Shown: in pieces, positions 1-5,965 of the stretch
How the letters are laid out: each line of letters begins with the position of its first letter
How positions within the stretch are numbered: position 1 is the first letter of the stretch
Assembly: GCA_023444765.1 (NCBI GenBank)
Contig: JAEXLY010000216.1
Span: 1-5,965 of the forward strand
From: Pseudomonadota bacterium
Lineage (GTDB): Bacteria; Pseudomonadota; Gammaproteobacteria; Xanthomonadales; Xanthomonadaceae
Length of the DNA: 5,965 nt
Direction of reading: 5' to 3'
Made by a program: the position numbers and the translations under genes
The notes under the pieces: model-generated
The model's database searches: none
Told to the model about the DNA's origin: nothing
The model's input: only the letters and a program-made list of their open reading frames with translations

Positions 1-76
1 GCGCGGGGCTGCGCTGGCAGGCGGCGCAGGCCAGGCAGGCGGACAGCAGCAGGGCCGCAAGCGGGCGTGAGGTCAT
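1..76 (-). CDS. Putative lipoprotein, N-terminal fragment
   Basis: This is the beginning of a minus-strand gene cut off by the left edge of the window; only about 25 codons are visible. The ATG lies at 76-74 and reads MTSRPLAALLLSACLACAAC followed by QRSPA. An arginine near the start, a leucine/alanine-rich core and a cysteine preceded by L-S-A (Cys14) make a classic lipobox, so the product is probably exported, lipidated and membrane-anchored. A second cysteine in A-A-C context (Cys20) is an alternative lipidation site. A GGAG Shine-Dalgarno sequence ends six bases before the ATG, which supports this start. The mature domain is outside the window, so no function can be given. The gene is divergent from the phasin operon and shares its upstream region. 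Chance reading is possible with so few codons, but signal peptide and ribosome site together make it convincing. Confidence 0.72.
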   Translation of the reverse strand, partial: MTSRPLAALLLSACLACAACQRSPA

Positions 77-82
77 GGGCGG

Positions 83-86
83 CTCC
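83..86 (-). promoter_or_regulatory. Ribosome binding site of the lipoprotein gene
   Basis: On the minus strand this reads GGAG, separated by six bases (77-82) from the ATG at 76-74. It fixes the start of the otherwise truncated left-edge gene. Confidence 0.65.
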
Positions 87-190
87 GGAAGGCTGCGCGG
101 ACGCTAGCACCGGCATGCGCGCGCCCACAACCGGCCACACGCGGCCGCGACAACCCGCGTATATGATGCGGAGGATGCAGCGCCGCGACG

Positions 191-206
191 ATTGACCGCG
201 GTCAAT
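191..206. promoter_or_regulatory. Perfect 16-bp palindrome resembling an FNR/Anr-family box
   Basis: The bases ATTGACCGCGGTCAAT are exactly self-complementary. The core TTGAC-N4-GTCAA fits the general half-site pattern TTGAY-N4-RTCAA recognised by FNR, Anr, Dnr and FixK regulators (established knowledge). It differs from the Escherichia coli FNR consensus TTGAT-N4-ATCAA by one symmetrical change in each half. It lies in the 238-base region between two divergent genes, centred at 198.5, about 116 bases before the phasin ATG. The centre is exactly 41.5 bases upstream of the start point expected from the candidate -10 element at 228-233, which is the class II activator position. Symmetry and location are seen directly; the identity of the regulator is inferred. 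Another dimeric repressor or activator could bind it instead. Confidence 0.6.
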
Positions 207-227
207 GCCGCCCCGGGGCCGGGCCGC

Positions 228-233
228 GACCAT
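228..233 (+). promoter_or_regulatory. Candidate -10 element of the phasin operon promoter
   Basis: The hexamer GACCAT matches TATAAT at three of six positions, including the two most important (A at the second, T at the sixth). If its last base is -7, transcription would start near base 240, giving a leader of about 75 bases before the phasin ATG. The match is weak on its own. It is listed because the 191-206 palindrome then sits at -41.5, where an activator can replace a -35 element. No good -35 hexamer is visible. Confidence 0.3.
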
Positions 234-303
234 GCATCAGGCGGGCCGCCGCGCATCGGGCTCGCGTACGACAGGCCCGCTGCGCATCCGACATCCGAAC
301 CCC

Positions 304-309
304 GAGGTG
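304..309 (+). promoter_or_regulatory. Ribosome binding site that sets the phasin start
   Basis: GAGGTG ends five bases before the ATG at 315. It decides between this ATG and a longer reading from a TTG at 192, which would add 41 residues with no phasin-like character and would place coding sequence across the palindrome. Confidence 0.75.
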
Positions 310-314
310 ACGAC

Positions 315-792
315 ATGGACAAGGCATCCAATCTCCCGATGGCGCTGTGGCAGGCCAACCTGGACCTGCAGATGCGGCTGGGCCGCCTGCTGCAGGACAG
401 TGGACGCGAATGGCTGGACCTGGGCACGCGCGCGGTGGGCGAGGGCGCGACCGAGTTCGAGACCGAGGCCCGCCGCCTGCTGCAGGCCGGCAACTGGCAG
501 GCGCTTGCCGCGCTGCCGGTGGAGACGTTCTGGCGGCAGGCCGAGCAGCGCGTGGGCGACGGACAGGCCCTGGCCGGCGTTGCGCTGCAGGCGCAGCAGA
601 CCTTCATGCAAGGCATGGCCGAGGCGCTGCAGGACTGGCAGCGCCAGGTTGCCCGGGCCTGGTCCGCCGCGGGTCTGGACGCGAGTGCCGCGCCGGGGAC
701 GGCCGAGGCCTGGAACACGATGCTGGCCGCGATGGAGAAGTCTTTCGGCGGCATGATGTCCGCGGCTTCGACCGGGACGAGTACGCGCAAGC

Positions 793-803
<11 letters not shown>
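315..803 (+). CDS. Phasin family protein
   Basis: The product has 162 residues and looks like a small proteobacterial phasin, a protein that coats the surface of polyhydroxyalkanoate granules in the cytoplasm and affects their size and number. The sequence is almost wholly helical in character, with no signal peptide or membrane segment. Gln- and Leu-rich amphipathic stretches run through residues 10-50 (LWQANLDLQMRLGRLLQDSG), 55-75 and 85-115, and Trp residues are spaced along the helices, as is typical of phasins. The C-terminus is a short Ala/Ser/Thr tail ending in TRKRGG. The start at ATG 315 is supported by GAGGTG at 304-309. The gene is first in a tight plus-strand run, and its last 11 bases overlap the start of the ATPase gene. 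Family assignment rests on overall composition and pattern, because phasins have no catalytic motif. A phasin-like stress or scaffold protein not bound to PHA remains possible, and no PHA synthase is in view. Confidence 0.8.
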
Positions 804-3554
<2,751 letters not shown>

Positions 3555-3558
<4 letters not shown>

Positions 3559-4418
3559 CCGCCGCCATCGACTGCAACCTGCTGCTCGCCACCGACCTGG
3601 CGCCGCGCTGCGACCGCGCCACCGACCGTGCCATCGCCCTGGCCAACGCCTGGCGGGTGCGCGCCGTGGCCGCCACCGTGGTGGAATGGGTCGAGCGCAC
3701 CGGGCGCAACGTGCCGCGCCACGACCTGCCGGGCTGGTATACCGAGCCGACCGACGCGCAGCTGGCGCGCCAGCGCCTGCAGCGCGAGTTCGAGGGCGAG
3801 TCGCGTCGCTGGGACGTGCACGTGGGCGAGGGTTCGGCCGGAGAGCAGGTGACCGCGCTGGTCGATGCGATGGCGCCGGCGCTGGTGGTGACCGGCCCGG
3901 TGCGCGGCGGCACGCTGGGCCCGGCGGTGCTGGGTTCCAGCGTGGACCGGCTCCTGCGGCGGCCGGAGACCACGCTGCTGATGGTGCACGAGCGTGCGCA
4001 CCGGCCTTATCGCCGCCTGCTGCTGGCCAGCGATTTCTCGGAAGCCTGCGGTCTCGCGCTGCGTCGCGCACGCGAACTGTTCCCTGCCGCCGCGTTGACG
4101 GTACTGCATGGCTATTCGGTGCCGATGCTGGGACTGCTCGACACCACCCGCGACCAGGCCCTGGCCGACGCGCGCACGCAGCTGCGCGAGGAGGGCCGCG
4201 CCTTCCTGCGTGCGCACGGTGTCGAGGACAGCGTGCAGCTGCTGGTCGAGCACGGCGACCCGGCGCGCCTGGTGCAGCAGTACGTCGACAGCGTCGGCGC
4301 CGACCTCGTGGTGCTGGGCACGCACGGCCGCGGCGCCATCCATGAACTGGTGGTGGGCAGCGTCGCCCGGCGCATGCTGACCACGGTGCTGGCCGACATG
4401 CTGGTGGTGCATGGCTGA
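3555..4418 (+). CDS. Universal stress protein, tandem UspA domains
   Basis: The 287-residue cytoplasmic protein carries two Usp domains, at about 8-147 and 152-287. Each begins with a beta strand ending in an aspartate (LLLATD, Asp14; LLLASD, Asp160), the usual adenine-side residue. The second domain has the complete ATP-binding pattern G-2x-G-9x-G-S (Gly255, Gly258, Gly268, Ser269, reading GTHGRG then VVGS). In the first domain the same pattern is altered: Gly114, Arg117 in place of the second glycine, then Gly127-Ser128. Domain 2 is therefore the likely nucleotide-binding half, and domain 1 may be structural or regulatory. The start is fixed by an ATGA overlap with the ATPase stop, so the two are very probably co-translated. 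Tandem Usp proteins are often induced by oxygen limitation, starvation or growth arrest in proteobacteria. The specific partner is unknown; co-translation with the pump makes that pump a candidate. Confidence 0.92.
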
Positions 4419-4507
4419 CGCGTTCGCCCCGCGGTTACGCGCCCTGCCGATGCCGCGCCGGCCACCTGCACGCCACCCTCCCACGACGTTCCGCATGATG
4501 GCGCCCC

Positions 4508-5923
4508 ATGAGCCCTGACGACGACCTGCGCATCCTGCGCAACCGCACCTTCGACGAAATCGCCATCGGCGACACCGCCAGCATCGAGCGCACCCTCTCG
4601 CAGCAGGACATCCAACTGTTCGCGGTGCTCTCGGGCGACGTCAACCCGACCCACATCGATCCCGATTTCGCCGCGTCCACCCGCTACAGCGGCGTCATCG
4701 CGCACGGCATGTGGGGCGGTGCGCTGATCTCGGCCGTGCTCGGCACGCGCCTGCCTGGTCCGGGCACGGTGTACCTCGGCCAGACGCTGCGCTTCCTCGC
4801 GCCGGTGAAACCGGGCGACCGGATCGCCATCCAGGTCACGGTCACCGCGCTCGACGCCGATTCGCGCAGCGTCACCCTGGCCTGCACCTGCACCAACCAG
4901 GATGGCAGGCGCGTGATCGAGGGCGAGGCGCGCGTGATCGCGCCGGACGAACGCGTCGAACGGCCACGCACCGCGCTGCCGGAGATCCGCCTGGACGTCG
5001 CCGGCAACGACGGCCTGGAGCGCCTGCTGGCCCATGTCGCGCCGATGGAGGCGATCCGCGTGGCGGTGGTGCATCCCTGCGACGCGCTGAGCCTGGCCGG
5101 CGCGCTGGATGCGCGCGATGCGGGGCTGATCGAGCCGGTCCTGGTCGGCCCGCGGTCACGCATCGAGGCCGCCGCCGAGGAGGCCGGCGTCGCGCTGGAG
5201 AACGTGGACATCGAGGACGTGCCGCACAGCCACGCCGCCGCCACGCGCGCGGTGGCGCTGGCGCGCGAGGGCCGGGTCGAGGCCCTGATGAAGGGCAGCC
5301 TGCACACGGACGAACTGATGGCCGCGGTGGTGTCCTCGGCTGGCGGACTGCGTACCAAGCGCCGCGTCAGCCACTGCTTCGTGCTGCAGACGCCGCACTA
5401 TCCGCGCCCGTTCATCGTCACCGATGCGGCGATCAACCTCGCGCCCGATCTTGCGCAGAAGGCCGACATCATCCGCAACGCCATCGAACTGGCGCACGTG
5501 ATCGGCGTGGAGCGGCCGAAGGTCGCGATCCTCGCGGCGGTGGAAACGGTGACGCCGACCATGCCGGCCACGCTCGATGCCGCCGCGCTGTGCAAGATGG
5601 CCGACCGTGGCCAGATCGAAGGGGGCGTGCTGGATGGTCCGCTGGCCTTCGACAACGCGGTCTCGATTGCCGCCGCGCGCACGAAGGGCATCGAGTCGGA
5701 GGTGGCGGGCCAGGCCGACATCCTGGTGGTGCCGGACCTGGAAAGCGGCAACATGCTGGCCAAGCAGGTGATGTTCATGGGCGACGCCGCCAGCGCCGGC
5801 ATCGTGCTGGGCGCCAGGGTGCCGGTGGTGCTGACCAGCCGCGCCGATTCGCGCGAATCGCGCATGGCCTCCTGCGCCATCGCGCTGATGCTGGCGCACC
5901 GCTACCGCACCGCGCCGCCCTGA
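4508..5923 (+). CDS. Bifunctional enoyl-CoA hydratase/phosphate acyltransferase (MaoC-Pta/Ptb fusion)
   Basis: The 471-residue protein fuses two enzymes. Residues about 12-145 form a MaoC/PhaJ-type hotdog hydratase with the motif SGDVNPTHIDP, in which Asp44 and His49 match the catalytic Asp/His of (R)-specific enoyl-CoA hydratases, followed by GVIAHGMWGG (62-71). Residues about 165-467 form a phosphate acetyl/butyryltransferase domain with LMKGSLHTDELM (260-271), GGVLDGPLAFDNA (372-384) and LTSRADS (442-448), whose Ser444-Arg445 correspond to the active-site Ser-Arg of phosphotransacetylases. Expected reactions are reversible hydration of trans-2-enoyl-CoA and acyl-CoA plus phosphate to acyl-phosphate plus CoA; chain length cannot be read from sequence. 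The ATG at 4508 is the first usable start, since an in-frame TGA lies at 4496-4498, although no clear Shine-Dalgarno precedes it. The gene lies 89 bases after the Usp gene on the same strand. An acetate or butyrate kinase would be the natural next gene but is out of view. Confidence 0.93.
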   Translation: MSPDDDLRILRNRTFDEIAIGDTASIERTLSQQDIQLFAVLSGDVNPTHIDPDFAASTRYSGVIAHGMWGGALISAVLGTRLPGPGTVYLGQTLRFLAPVKPGDRIAIQVTVTALDADSRSVTLACTCTNQDGRRVIEGEARVIAPDERVERPRTALPEIRLDVAGNDGLERLLAHVAPMEAIRVAVVHPCDALSLAGALDARDAGLIEPVLVGPRSRIEAAAEEAGVALENVDIEDVPHSHAAATRAVALAREGRVEALMKGSLHTDELMAAVVSSAGGLRTKRRVSHCFVLQTPHYPRPFIVTDAAINLAPDLAQKADIIRNAIELAHVIGVERPKVAILAAVETVTPTMPATLDAAALCKMADRGQIEGGVLDGPLAFDNAVSIAAARTKGIESEVAGQADILVVPDLESGNMLAKQVMFMGDAASAGIVLGARVPVVLTSRADSRESRMASCAIALMLAHRYRTAPP

Positions 5924-5965
5924 CCACAACGGCGTACAACCCGCCTGCAGGCTATCTCCCTCCCC

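Noticed and set aside
162..167. TATGAT, a 5/6 match to a -10 element on the plus strand
   Set aside because: No -35-like hexamer lies 16-18 bases upstream, and transcription from it would start near 174, leaving the palindrome downstream of the start. It could be a second, repressed promoter, but the evidence is too thin to annotate.
163..195. Ten-codon reading frame MMRRMQRRDD ending inside the palindrome
   Set aside because: It has no ribosome site upstream and looks like chance; nothing suggests a leader peptide.
192..314. Longer N-terminus for the phasin from a TTG at 192
   Set aside because: The added 41 residues have no phasin character, the TTG has no well-placed ribosome site, and the ATG at 315 has a good one. 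The segment also contains the palindrome and candidate promoter.
4419..4441. Inverted repeat CGCGT/ACGCG with a 13-base loop just after the Usp stop, considered as a terminator
   Set aside because: The stem is only five base pairs, the loop is large, and no T-run follows.
4495..4518. Seven-codon reading frame MMAPHEP overlapping the start of the fusion gene
   Set aside because: No ribosome site precedes it, and such short overlaps are expected by chance; translational coupling through it is possible but unsupported.
5943..5952. Palindrome GCCTGCAGGC after the last gene
   Set aside because: It has no loop and no T-run, so it is not a terminator, and a ten-base palindrome is unremarkable at this GC content.

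Overview
This 5,965-base window is very GC-rich, with third codon positions almost all G or C, and has the compact layout of a bacterial chromosome. The protein types (a small phasin, a P2-type ATPase, a tandem-domain universal stress protein, and a fused MaoC hydratase/phosphotransacylase) suggest a proteobacterium. I lean towards a high-GC gammaproteobacterium of the Xanthomonadaceae/Lysobacteraceae type. That placement rests on recognition of the proteins, not on a search.

Layout. Bases 1-76 hold the start of a minus-strand gene that runs off the left edge and encodes a lipoprotein-type signal peptide. Bases 77-314 are a divergent intergenic control region with a perfect 16-bp palindrome at 191-206, ATTGAC-CGCG-GTCAAT, which has the form of an FNR/Anr-family box. 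Four plus-strand genes follow: a phasin (315-803), a 921-residue cation-transporting P-type ATPase (793-3558, GTG start overlapping the phasin by 11 bases), a two-domain UspA protein (3555-4418, ATGA overlap), and, after 89 bases, a bifunctional (R)-enoyl-CoA hydratase/phosphate acyltransferase (4508-5923). The last 42 bases hold no recognisable feature.

How the genes may work together. Phasins coat polyhydroxyalkanoate (PHA) granules. MaoC/PhaJ-type hydratases can make (R)-3-hydroxyacyl-CoA, the PHA precursor. Phosphotransacylases turn acyl-CoA into acyl-phosphate, which a kinase can use to make ATP. Usp proteins and P2-type ATPases are common members of low-oxygen and stress regulons. With an FNR-like box at class II spacing from a possible -10 element, the simplest reading is an oxygen-limitation or energy-stress operon that links carbon storage or overflow to ion homeostasis. 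This is inference; the gene identities are much firmer than the model.

The most notable protein-level feature is the ATPase's sixth membrane helix. It lacks the aspartate that binds cations in Ca2+- and Na+/K+-ATPases and has threonine there, while the ligands in M4, M5 and M8 are kept. I saw no mobile elements, tRNA or rRNA genes, CRISPR arrays or convincing intrinsic terminators.
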